Below, piece after piece: positions 36,904-47,429 of a stretch of 64,000 nucleotides of DNA. The position numbers were made by a program, and so were the translations under genes. Under the pieces are notes generated by a model. The model worked only from the letters and a program-made list of their open reading frames with translations. It ran no database searches and was not told the origin of the DNA. Source of the stretch: Paramarasmius palmivorus (Eukaryota > Basidiomycota > Agaricomycetes > Agaricales > Marasmiaceae); contig JAYKXP010000183.1 in the NCBI GenBank assembly GCA_037176845.1, positions 20,089 through 84,088 of the forward strand, written 5' to 3'. How positions within the stretch are numbered: the stretch's first letter is position 1; the number at the start of each line of letters is the position of its first letter.

Positions 36904-37113
36904 ATGGTGCTGACTGACGAGGAGAAGAGACAATCCAATAAAGTGGCCTGTGCTAAATATCGTGAGCGGTACGTTCAATATGATACCTACAAATATGTGC
37001 TATAATGGCTAAAGGTTGCCAGACATGCTCAACAAATACGGATTCGGTCTCGGGAACGGATGCGGCGATATCGCATGAAGGGCAAGGTTTTGCAGTATGT
37101 GGGCTTTAGTTAG
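36904..37113 (+). CDS. Short basic helical fragment
   Basis: MVLTDEEKRQSNKVACAKYRER can be joined across an intron (about 36969-37021) to HAQQIRIRSRERMRRYRMKG, ending at TAG 37111-37113, about 50 residues. It repeats the pattern KY.RH..xI..R..x..R of the gene start at 35970. This is probably the first exons of a related gene whose remainder is missing. Low complexity and very basic. Confidence 0.35.
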
Positions 37114-37480
37114 TTGGACGACTCTTGGACAGAACAGTCTTTAGAAGCAACGGAGAGGAGCAGAAATGTCCACCGCGACACCGGAGGTTGAAAGACAGGT
37201 GCGTTCTGCCAGCGCTAGGGGTGAACTGGTCTGACAGTGATAATTCCTAGCAGTTCAAACAATGGATCCTCCCCTTCGCCGACATCTTCTCCTGCCTTAT
37301 GTTCTCGAAGTCCTCCTGTCCTTATATTTCGCCACTGGATCGATTCACCTCATCATATTTCGCCTCATCATTATCCTTATAATATGTATCACACACAGCG
37401 CACTCAGGCTGGTTAATGCCAGTAACACTTCATTCGCGTTGTACCATTATGTTATCGTAATGCTATGTCACTGCTATCGT

Positions 37481-38736
37481 CTATACAATATTGATACCTG
37501 CCGCTTCCAAAGCCGTGCGATACTCCTCTGCCTTCTTCAGTGCGGCCTCCTCAGCTTCCTTGGCACGGGTTAGTTCATCCCGAGCTGTTTCCAGATCGGC
37601 AGCAATCTGAGAGGCATCACGGCGACGAGCAGCTTGCAAACTGGAGTACATCCGTTTGGATGCTTGGTGCACACTGTCCATCAGATCTCCGCCCTCGCTG
37701 CGAAGTCGTTCCGAGGTATAGTGTATAAATGGATGCTGAGAGGTAGGTAGCTGTGCGTTGAAGTATAGCCAACATCCGGTCTCGGTTGCGAGGTCCTTGA
37801 GCTGTAGACGTGTGATGAGCTTGGCAAAAGGAATACAAATGGGAAAGAGTTGCCACCTTGGTCATGAGTGACCGCGTGCGGTCGTAAAAACGTTTTGGGA
37901 CATTGAGCGTGCGGATCTTGCCCGGGTTTATAGCCTGCCGAGTCCGGAAACACGCTGTGATAACTCGTCAATCAACAGCTTTCCCAACACAGGGAGGTCA
38001 CTCACATAAGTGCCTAGTTCCGCGATATACTCCAGTTACATGGCCGAAGATAGGCTTCTTCTTAGATGCGCGTTCCCGCCGACTGGGGGTGCTGGAAACA
38101 CTGGAGGGTGTGACTGAAGATGACGCCGAACTATGACTGGGGGAATCATGTCTGTCCAATAGATTCATGGATCCTACAGATGCTGAACGCTGACGCCGAG
38201 GTGTCTGGAAGGGCGAGCTCTGGGGAGACGGAAGAAAGAGGGGCTGTGGCAGTGCAGAAAGGGCAGGGTCAATAGGAATGTCACTCTGTCGCAGGAAATT
38301 AATACCAAGGCTAAATGAATGGGGGTTACACATACAAACTCATTTGCAGCGGCTACCGCCTGGCTCGATGATTCTTGAGGTAGAGGAGGTCCAGGTGTAT
38401 CGAAAGGTGATGCATTTTCACTGCCAATAACCTGAAGTCCTGGATCATTTGACGACGTAGGTGCACTTGGTTGGCTCGACGCGTCGACCGCGCCAGAACT
38501 GTTCTACTAGCGTGTTCAGCTACCAGATCTTGAAGAAAATAACGCAAAACTCACCACAGACGTGTTTTGCGAGTCCCTTTTCTTCTGTGCTCAAAGTCAG
38601 TAAAAGAAAATAATCAACTAGGTACACTTACATTGCGCTGCCTACCACGGTTGTAGCTAGGACATTCCTTCATCAAATGAACTTGAGGGAGGCATTTACG
38701 ACACATGCGCTGCCTCTTGGTGGTCTCTGAAGTCAT
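37481..38736 (-). CDS. Companion gene divergent to the KDZ transposase
   Basis: Exons join in one frame from ATG 38736 to TAG 37481. The N-terminus has a Cys/His cluster that may bind zinc (MCRKCLPQVHLMKECP, pattern C-x2-C-x4-H-x4-C) followed by basic residues. The middle is Ser/Pro-rich and disordered (LFLPSPQSSPFQTPRRQRSA, SSSVTPSSVSSTPSRRERA). The C-terminal third contains RTLNVPKRFYDRTRSLM and ends in a heptad-like coiled coil (QIAADLETARDELTRAKEAE). Introns lie near 38635-38580, 38550-38510, 38327-38280, 37998-37950 and 37860-37805. Its ATG is 73 bp from the start of the KDZ gene on the other strand, so the two share a promoter and probably belong to one mobile element. An accessory transposition function is inference. 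Confidence 0.68.
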
Positions 38737-38809
38737 GGTGATATAAACAGAGCAAGAGTATGTTGTCGCGTCTTATGAAGCGCGCTGGAGATGATTAGTC
38801 AGCAAATCA
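38737..38809. promoter_or_regulatory. Bidirectional promoter of KDZ element
   Basis: Only 73 bp separate the start codons of the KDZ transposase (plus) and its companion (minus). Any promoter elements for the two divergent genes must overlap here or lie inside the coding regions. A TATA-like tgatataaac lies next to the companion's start. Confidence 0.55.
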
Positions 38810-41800
38810 ATGGCAAACTGGGACGACGACAACGAACCCTTTATTCTAGAACCTCCGCCTGAGATAACTCAGGCTCCTGAGGCATATCCCGGTCACCTCA
38901 ACCACTTCATTCCAAGTCCTGTGCGTTCGTTTAATGCGAATCGCAATAAGCGCCGAGCCCAACGTAAAGGAGAGAATGGATCCAAGCGCCGGAAGAACAC
39001 GGAAAATGGCAGCAACGCAGGCTCCTGTGGCGAGATATCAGCAATGGGTGATATGCTACCGACGATTGACGAGTGCGAAGCACCAATGGCCTACACGAAT
39101 CCAGTCAACGACGAGAATCCCTTTGCACCAGAACCGCTCGCAGAGGATATGGACCAAGACGATGCATATCAGGAATTTATATGTCTTGTTGAGGACCAGT
39201 GCATATCTTTTGTTCATGTAGCAACTCGGGTATATGTGGTTGAAGGCTTTGATGAAAGAAAAAAGGAGGGGACGGTATGTCATTTCCCATCATGGCGACT
39301 ACTGAGTGGGTGACTAACCTTGTAAGCACCCCAGGGCATTTTCTATCATTTCGAGGCCAGAAAAAGGGGGAACAGTCTGGACCTTGTTTGCCAGTGTCCT
39401 GCAGGAAAGGATATTTGTGTACACCGCCGGTTTTATGAAGAGTTTAGGGAAGCACGCTTCGCGGCACAGGAGGCACATCTGGATCTTGGTGAGCCATACA
39501 AGCAAGGAGATCATAGATCACGCGCAAACTTACAATCTAAAGATGGCGATGTGGTGTGCTTTGCACGTATTCAGATTGATACAGAGAAGGATGTTTGGAT
39601 AAGCCGATTCTCTGTAGCAGGTGGTACGGCATCCGACACTGGGCGTAGCCGTGCAATTGTCACCTTTGAAGGGATAGCATCAGGTGCAGGGAAATGGCAG
39701 TGCTCCAAGGACCGTGACTTACACGGAGCGGAATGTGCCCATATGACACGGGCAAAGAAACTCCTGGACCTCATTACAGGTAACACAGGGTCGGAGGTGG
39801 GAGAGGATAACATTGGTGACAGGATGTATATGGGTGAGTGGTGTTAGATTTTGTTGATGATGGACGTCTGATACCGGTCTAGTTGACGGCATGAATGCAG
39901 GGGGGAATTCTGAGAGATCGGTCTCTTACCTTCCAATTATGCCTCCTCCATGGGCACTACTACCTGAAGATGAAATACTATATCCATACCCTTCACCAAA
40001 TGCCGATGTACCGGGGTTGCTTGCACTTGATGAACGGTCTCGAAGCTTTTGCGGCGAGCATTTCTTTAGTCCACTGGCACCGAAGTTGCAGAAGGACTGC
40101 ACCGTGTACACGCTTACCCATACCATGCCTCGGAAGGTGGAGTTACAATGGTGTCCTAGCTGTCCACGGCGACGCCAGTGCTTCATAGGACCCGAACCAT
40201 GCGACCTGGGACTGTTTAACTACAACAATTCAGTCATGTTCACGCACGAGCTGATGAACGAACTCACAAGTCGATATACCAGTAGTGAAACACCTTTCAC
40301 TGCTTTTGTTCAGGCTGTAGATCGCTTGTATACCTCCCGAGGATGTCGTTTCGTGGGCGAGGACCTATTCCGATCAGCATGGTTCGCATTTGCAACCAAC
40401 CAGGAACTGAAGAATGATATGTCATGCTCGGAGTGTGGTGTACATCCAAAGACAGTCATCTGGGACGGAGTGACCATTTCCTTTGCGAAGCGACACCTCA
40501 AAGACACTCTCCAGCCTCCCACATGCATTACAGAGAATGCACCAAGGCGAAAACGAACTCGGGTGCATAAGCAACAATGGCTGCCTCACAGCAACGATAA
40601 GACAACACCGGTACGAAAGCTTCTCGTGAACTGGCTGCGGAAATGGGGGGATAAAAAGGCATCTGAAAGTATGTCCAAGGCGCCAAACGTGGATGTGGAG
40701 GCGTCTTCTGAGGAAGAAGACTTTGATCTGTCGGCAAAAGACAGCGCCATATCTGAGACAACGAGGCGTGAGGGAGAGCTGCAGGAGGTGCAGAGGCGCT
40801 TGGTGGAGACAGGGGCCGCACCGGTTCGGGAGCTCCTCGCTGAGGTGTATGGGGCAGGTGGTAACAGCCTACACTGGAGATTGCGTAAGCGGTATAAAAT
40901 GCTGCTGGAACAGGTGATGTCAAAACCTAGCCAAGGAGCAATGAATGACTGATCGAACCTTCAGATTGGGGCGGAGGAATCTGTCTTGCAGATGGTCAAC
41001 GAGAAGGGATTGAGAGCACTGAAAGCCTTTGTGGAATGTCCGGACGCTAATAGCATTTCGCTACTGACCGACATCCCGGTTCTAATGATGATCCTGGAGT
41101 ATTTGAGCCACAACCAGAAAAGTCTGGTGTCGCTAGTGGCATTGTCGAAGTGGATGATACAGCGAGTAGAAGCCGTACTGTCTCAGCTCAAGAACAGGTA
41201 CGATGTGCCGCTACAAAAACTACCGATGGGAGAAGTGACAACGGAAGACTGGCGAAAGGTGAGTTCGGATCAGAGATTAAGGTGACACTGCTCACCGAGG
41301 TTCAATCGTCATGTAGACAGGATGCTGTTACGGCCTTCCGCAAATCCGCCATCGTCCTGCATATCCGAACATCTCTGGTGACGCAGAACCTGAAAAAGAT
41401 GTGAAGAGGGGCGGTCAATGTTCAAAGTATTATTCAACATACAGCGAGCGGAGACTGACTGGAGGCATTCTATGCGCATGGTGTACCCATAGCATATGCT
41501 ACGGTTTCCATTGTATTCCGAAGGGAGAGGGAAGGAATGATGTTTTCTCTGCCATGGTTACTCGTTGGCCGAAAGCACCCGAAACAGTGATCTACGACTT
41601 TGCATGCGCCTTGGGGCCGTATTGTCTGACGAGGGAGCCAGAGTTCTTCTCAGAGACGCTGTTTGTGGTGGACCGGTTTCATGCCAAAGGCCACACAAGA
41701 TGCTCCTCTGCGGCCTTTCTCTCGACATATGGTGAAGTCAACGGTGAGGTAGACAGAATCAATTCAAGCGCGGCGGAGTGTGGAAACAGCGGGATGACAC

Positions 41801-41910
41801 GCATACGCAAAGCTGTCAGTTATATGCGTCAGAATCGAGCAATCTTATACACCAAGCATTACCTCTCCATTTGGAATAGGGTGCGGATACGCAAGATGCG
41901 ACGACTGTAG
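38810..41910 (+). CDS. KDZ transposase with SWIM-like fingers and Cys cluster
   Basis: Kyakuja-Dileera-Zisupton transposases are DDE-type DNA transposases expanded in basidiomycetes. All exons join without a break from MANWDDDNEPF to TAG 41908-41910. Introns sit near 39274-39334, 39493-39542, 39834-39881, 40913-40965 and 41260-41319. An N-terminal basic tail is followed by a SWIM-like finger (CQCPAGKDICVH; C-x-C..C-x-H) and a second similar Cys/His set (CSKDRDLHGAECAH). The KDZ core with Cys pairs follows (WCPSCPRRRQCF, CSECGVHPK). The Cys-rich segment TGCCYGLPQIRHRP..GGQCSKYYSTYSERR..WCTHSICYGFHCIPKGEG matches the cysteine cluster known next to KDZ catalytic domains. Candidate catalytic acids are VIYDFACAL, FVVDRFHAKGH and the E in SAAECGNSG. 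The intact frame suggests recent activity. Terminal repeats were not found by eye. Confidence 0.9.
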
Positions 41911-42239
41911 GTAGAGATATCAAAAATGAATGGAACTACAGAAGAAATAGGTCTCACCGGCATTAAGCAAAGTAAAAAGTAGGCTGGGTATGATAGAAAA
42001 CAGTTTGAGCAACAGGAATTGTTGAGTAAAGGGTGTGAGCAAACTGAAAGCGGGTGAGCACGGAGAATGCTGCCAGCTTCAATTAGATAAGGATTTCCAC
42101 AATCACGTGATTACAACCGTCTCAACGCTAAAGTTCAATAAACGGTGCATTCAAACTAAGACTGTAACAATGGATACAATGGATACTGCGAATAACGAGC
42201 GTAACGTAGAAAGCTGAACTAAACACAACATCATCATGC
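41911..42239. other. Gene-free flank of KDZ gene
   Basis: About 330 bp of A-rich sequence between the transposase stop and the satellite. It probably includes the right end of the KDZ element. No terminal repeat was identified. Confidence 0.4.
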
Positions 42240-42299
42240 CTCTCTGGAGTATTCACTTAGGTTCTTGAATATGGACAGCGTTGCATACCAAAACCATGA

Positions 42300-42835
42300 G
42301 GGGGAGCGGGCGAGAGGTAGGGGGTCTACTAGATTGAGTGTGTGAGAACTGACATCAGCGGGTGCTACGATAAATGGTTGTTATGAACTGAAACAAAACC
42401 ATGTTGAACAAATGAGTTCGACGTGACTTATATCACCCAGCAAATAGTTTCTCAGAACTGCATTCAGTGCTGAATAGAGGAAACAGTTTGGGCCAACTGA
42501 ATGGCAGAGGCACGAGCGAAAGGCACGTCTGTCGACATTGAGTGCGTCAGAACCGACATTGGTGGGTCCCACCAGAAACAGTCGCTATGAACTGAAATTA
42601 GCATGCGTTCAACAAATGAGTTCAAGACAACTCACTTCCAGTGCCCACCAAAGAGTGTCTCAGAACTGTATCCGAGACTCACATTAGGAAACAGTTTAGG
42701 TCAACCGATCTGCGGGGGTATGAGCGAAAGGTACGTCCTTCGACATTGAGTGTGTTAGAACTGACATTGGTAGGTCCGAGTATAAACAGTGTCGCGAAAC
42801 CGAAATAAGTTACGAATTCGACATGAAATGAGAAT
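42300..42835. repeat. Satellite array, left part (about 205-bp unit)
   Basis: Units share ordered phrases: gaactgacat..ggtg, gaaactgaaat-like, aacaaatgagttc..actcactt, gcccacca..gagtgtctcagaactgtat, aggaaacagttt..caaccga, gagcgaaaggcacgtc..gacattgagtg. About two and a half diverged units are present. They are the same family as 47430-48433, in the same orientation. The array breaks off near 42835, where AT-rich unrelated sequence begins. Confidence 0.82.
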
Positions 42836-42849
42836 TCGTTCTTTATCAC

Positions 42850-43180
42850 CGAGTCCCAGCCAAAAAATTCAGACGTTAAGAGGGCCTCCGATGATCCGAC
42901 GATAATCGGCAATTTTATGTCCGAAGGTGATTAGCGCCTGATGATAAGCGCCTAATGATAAGTGCTGATTCCAATGTGCTACCCAGTCGTTATGAGTAAA
43001 CCTCACAGGAGGAGTACAAATATACTGCTTGATAGCTTAAATCTGGGTTATATATCAGTGTTAAAAGTAACCAGCTATCAAAATAAAGTTAAAGGCTGGC
43101 CTTTCTTAGGTTTTGAATAATTCCCACGCCCTCTAGACCTGCAGTTCAGCTACTGGTATGCTATTATAGTGTAAATTAAG
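42850..43180. other. AT-rich insertion, left end
   Basis: No gene is seen. This is the start of the sequence that separates the two parts of the satellite. It includes short repeats of the form gataagtgc/gataagcgc near 42930-42965. Confidence 0.4.
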
Positions 43181-43189
43181 CAGCTAAGG

Positions 43190-44660
43190 ATTGGATTTTG
43201 GGACCACTGGAGTGTATTGAACTCTTCTATAGTTAAGAGACATTACCACTCTATTTGGTAATAATATTATATGCAGAAAAGCAGTACAAAAAGTGTAAAC
43301 AGAGTGTAACTGGAAAATAAGCTTTTGAATCATGGGATACAGGGCAGATATTGGCATAGGGTGAGTTGGAGGACCTAGATACATTAAATACAAGCCTGGG
43401 CATATCAAATAGTACATAGTTTTGTGGGATAATGGTGTTTAAATATCTAAAATACTGAAAATCTCCAAAATTGGGGGAATAAAATTACAGTATAAGATGT
43501 AAGGAAGCTGGGGCTTAGATATTGTGGATGAGAGATGATATATATGTTCCCTGGGTGGGATTACAATCTTGATATATGTATCTGACAAGTTTTATGTTTA
43601 AAGTAAACATATATTGCACATAGACTAAATTGATGTATGCATATTGAAGTCAATTGTGGATGGATTTCCTTCAACTCTGGATGTATTCTTGACTGATTTT
43701 TTATTCTGAATGCAATTTTGAGGCTCCCCAAGCTCCCAGTTCACTCCCTGAAATACTACATCCATATTACATGTTTTCTGTAATTGTGCAAGAATTAATC
43801 AGTCTGGCATAAGGATTCCTGTCATGGGATACATGGAGGCAATGGATATTCCTGTTATATGCATATTTAACAGTCTCTCATTCATTTTTGGTGATTTTAG
43901 GAGCAATCCCCATGCTCCAGTATAAAAAAACCCCTAAAAATGCGATTTTTTATGTATTTTTTATGTAGCAACATACAGATGTAATCAAAAAATGTCCTTT
44001 CATGGTAGGAAAGTGTATTTTGGGTGCCTGAACTTGATTCTGAACTTCCCTTGGTGCTGGGATGCTTCCCTGAGGTGCTATTTGTGTACTACTGTCTGTG
44101 TTACATAACTGTACAATACATTGGATTAAACAAGATGTTGCAGATACAGGAGTGCTTGGGCAAGTATATATTCATCATCTATACACCCTAGAGTGGGTTA
44201 TGAACAAGAATTATCCCATCCCAATCATTCCCTGTGGTATAGTATTACCCATATCCAAAAAAAGCGAATTTAGCTGTAATAAATCTGGAAAAATAGGCAG
44301 CTCTCCAGGATTGTAAACCCATCAAGGGAACATATATATCATCCTTCATCCATAATATCTAAGCCCTAGCTGCATTACACCCCATCCTGTAATTTTATTC
44401 CCCTAATTTCGGAGATTTTCAGTATTTTTGATATTTAAGCACCATTATCCCACCAATCTATGTACTATTTGGTGTCCCCAGGCTTGTATTTAATGTATCC
44501 AGGTCCTCCAACTTACCCCATGTCAATATCTGGCCTATATCTCATGATCTAAGATATGGTTTTCCTTGTACCTGCTACTTTAGCTACTTGTTTTGCATTT
44601 TTCTACTCCCTAATTGTAGAGGACCACTTCTAGAGCACATTAGGCTATAGTCTTCTGCAA
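43190..44660. mobile_element. Foldback element with long inverted repeats
   Basis: Sequence at about 43320-43580 reappears as reverse complement at about 44305-44560. Matching phrases in order are gagttggaggacct.gatacat, taaatacaagcctgg, aaatagtacatag, gtgggataatggtg, aaatactgaaaatctcc, ggggaataaaattacag, ggcttagatatt.tggatga and gatgatatatatgttccct. I judge the arms about 80-85% alike. Weaker pairing continues outward to about 43190 and 44660. The 700-bp centre has no transposase. A non-autonomous DNA element of MITE/foldback type is the simplest reading. Target duplications were not found by eye. Confidence 0.72.
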
Positions 44661-44842
44661 ACATTGTTGATAACAACTCACATATTATCATATAAAAGAG
44701 TAGCTCAGATATAAGGAGAAGTTCTTGATTGTTGATAAGATAAAATAATTTCAACAGGATTAGTAAGTCAGTGCGCGATCCCACTCAGATCGCGCACAGT
44801 CTTACTCAGCATTTGATAGATAGAAAACATTTTGGTATAGTG

Positions 44843-44931
44843 TTTCCAGAAGGGATTGAACCATAGGCCTTGCCCTGTGCTTGTAATCAACAATTTCCGA
44901 GGCCATTGCTAACCACTATACCATTGTGTCT
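44843..44931 (-). ncRNA. tRNA-like sequence with A and B boxes, not a clean tRNA
   Basis: On the minus strand, TGGTATAGTGGTTAGC (A-box-like, ends near 44908) is followed about 45 nt later by GGTTCAATCCC (B box, 44852-44862), as in tRNA genes. The acceptor ends do not pair, and the anticodon arm is imperfect with a long insert. This suggests a tRNA pseudogene or the head of a tRNA-derived SINE, not a working tRNA. Confidence 0.45.
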
Positions 44932-44939
44932 TTATATAC

Positions 44940-45430
44940 TGAACTGATACAATACACTATACCTCATCATAGACAAAGATTCTAGTGTGTATTCAAGACA
45001 CATTACTGTGAGTTAATCATATATCATAACCTATGTATTGTATATCTCAACAATTAATACATAATTAGATAGCATAAAGTATTCAAGTGTAACATGTAAA
45101 TACTTATATCCATCACACAAAAGGTTATATAGCTATATTGGTTTATAGTAGATATTATTCCAAAGAACTGAGCAATGGAAAAAATGTTCTTGAGCTAGTA
45201 TTAATCAGCTATAATGTCCTGTCCTTAAATTATACCCACTACATCTGGAAATACACTGTATCCAGTTGTAGTAGAGATGTTAAGTTGCAGTAGGGCATGA
45301 CCCTGTCACTGTAACTACCCATAACCTGGCATATCAAGTTACAGGTGCCCATATTAGGATATGAGACAGCATGTCAGGTTAGAGTCAGTTATACCAACCT
45401 GTAAATCTCCCCAATACAGTCAACATTAGA
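44940..45430. other. AT-rich interval, nothing recognised
   Basis: About 490 bp of AT-rich sequence between the tRNA-like piece and the Helitron remnant. It has stops in all frames and no repeat recognised. Confidence 0.4.
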
Positions 45431-45450
45431 TGTAGCTGTCCAATAAGAAG

Positions 45451-47381
45451 GTGCTGGAATTCAACATCATACCTAAGTCCTCTCTGAATCTGTCTCAAGG
45501 GTCCAACTGCGAACGGATCCTAACAGATGTATTGAAACCGCTAACTGACAATGCTAAAAGTAAAAGAAAGAAAAAGCTACATGCTGCAACAGTAATGTCG
45601 GATGAATTACAAAAGGTAATTTGGAATTGTCCTGATAGTGCATCTGATGAGCATCTATCTGGAAAGCTATCTTTATGTTTTGGAATGCCTGTAATCTTAT
45701 GATCTAATACTGCCACTGAAATATGTATCACTAAAGGACAGGAAGCTACAGTCTATGACTGGTATTTGTAAAATTGACTGATCCTCCTCATGATATACAA
45801 ATACCTGGACTGCCAGATAATGTTATTCCACTAGTTCCTAACACATCTACACTATTCATAACATTACCAAATGATGAAGAAGTTCATGTATCAAGAACCC
45901 AGATTGAGATTTTACCATGTTTTGCAATGACTGACTATGCTTCACAGGGGACAACAAGAAGATATAATGTTGTAGATTTAATGTATTGTAGAAGCTTTCA
46001 TGCTTACTATACTGCACTGTCTCGTAGTGCATCTGCTGCAGGAACAGTTATTTTAAGAAGCTTTCACCCTCATAAGATTACTGGTGGTGCACCACGATCA
46101 TTAAAGCGAGAATATAGAGAACTAGAAATCCTTGATGATATAACTAGACTAAGATATATTGGAGAAATGGATAAAAGTGTACATGGTGCATCTCATATTA
46201 AAGTAATTAAAGCCTTTCGTAAATGGAAAGGAGAACAGTACAAACCACCATTTATGCCCAAAATACTACAATGGAACTCTTCAGATCCTTATCAAGAACT
46301 AGAAGTTGACAGAATTGAGGAATGGCATATTGTAAACTATAAGAAGCCTGAGTCTACAAAAGAGAGAACTCTAACACAATCTGTGATCCAACAAAGATTA
46401 AAGCCTGTAGAAAGTTGTGTTCCAGTTCAATTCCTTTCAGACTCACAACAGACCTTAGTTAACAATGAGACCCCATTAAAAAGAAAGAGGCTTGATGATG
46501 CTGATAGTGAGGATGATGATGATAGACTAGTCAAACACTCTTGTATTGACTCTATTTCATCAAGAGCATTTAATAATCAAATGGGGCCTATATGGAGTAA
46601 TAACAGCTGTGCTTATGACACTGTAGTATCAATTCTATACACTATCTGGGCCTCTGATCCTGATAGATGGGATAGTTATATGAACTCTACACAATCTGAC
46701 ATTCTAACAGAATTATCACAAGAGTTTGAAAAGGTTAGAACTGGACACATTACTTTGGAACAGGCCTGAGATAGCATGAGGGCAACTTTAGATGCATGTT
46801 ATCCTCTTCAGAGATTACAATGGGGTGAATATGCTTCAGTGCCTATAGTATTAGATGCTTTACTAAGCTCCGATACTAGAAACTATATTGAAAATACAGT
46901 AACATGTCCAAATAATCATACATGTAATAATGCTGTTCAACAATGTAAATCACCTGTACTAGAGATGGTTGGAGCCACAGAGTATGGATCTATATCAGAA
47001 TGGCTATTAAACGGTTCTATTGAATTGGCTCAGAAATGTAGCAACTGTAACACAAATCTAAGATCATTTCACTGCTTTATTAAGCCTCCAGAACTATTTA
47101 CTTGTCATTTCACATTGCCTAGAACACAGCATAATACTTTTTACATTGATAAAACTGTATATGTAGAAAACATACAATATGAACTGAGAGGAGCTATATA
47201 CTTTGGTAATGAACATTATGTTGCCAAAATTATTGAATCAGATGGATCAGTATTTGGGCATGATGGTATGGGTGAGATGGGATCACAACTTTTATATAGT
47301 GGTAATTTAAATAGAACTAATCTAAACTTAATGAAGTTCAAGGATAAAAAAGCATATGGGGCAGTATATGTTAAATCTTGA
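45451..47381 (+). pseudogene. Helitron helicase C-terminus plus cysteine-protease-like domain, dead
   Basis: The last third of a Helitron helicase in AT-rich sequence. GMPVIL..NTATE..ITKGQEATVY is a typical late helicase motif, and FAMTDYASQGTTRRYNVV with YYTALSRS is helicase motif VI. It continues through a basic linker (KRKRLDDADSEDDDD) into a protease-like domain with a Cys box (WSNNSCAYDTVVSIL), two CxxC-type pairs (CPNNHTC, CSNCN) and a His/Asp region (GNEHYVAKII..HDG). This resembles a ubiquitin-specific-protease fold. Lesions: TGA at 45700-45702 after PVIL, a deletion with frameshift near 45765 that removes the expected residues between VYDW and VKLTDPP, and TGA at 46767-46769 (LEQA, stop, DSMRA). 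It ends at TGA 47379-47381. The Rep part is missing here. Confidence 0.85.
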
Positions 47382-47398
47382 TTTCTTTCGAATTCGTG

Positions 47399-47427
47399 CC
47401 TGACTGCACCCTTGGGTGCAGGCTTGA
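47399..47427 (+). other. Hairpin 18 nt past Helitron stop, possible 3' terminus
   Basis: CTGCACCC-TT-GGGTGCAG forms an 8-bp perfect stem directly after the Helitron-derived coding end and just before the satellite resumes. Helitrons end in a short hairpin close to their 3' terminus. The bases after it do not give a clean CTRR end, so this is a candidate only. Confidence 0.45.
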
Positions 47428-47429
47428 AT

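Noticed and set aside
38810..41910. A TET/JBP oxygenase linked to the KDZ gene
   Set aside because: Such links are known in basidiomycetes, but no oxygenase H-x-D motif with suitable context was found in the neighbouring genes.
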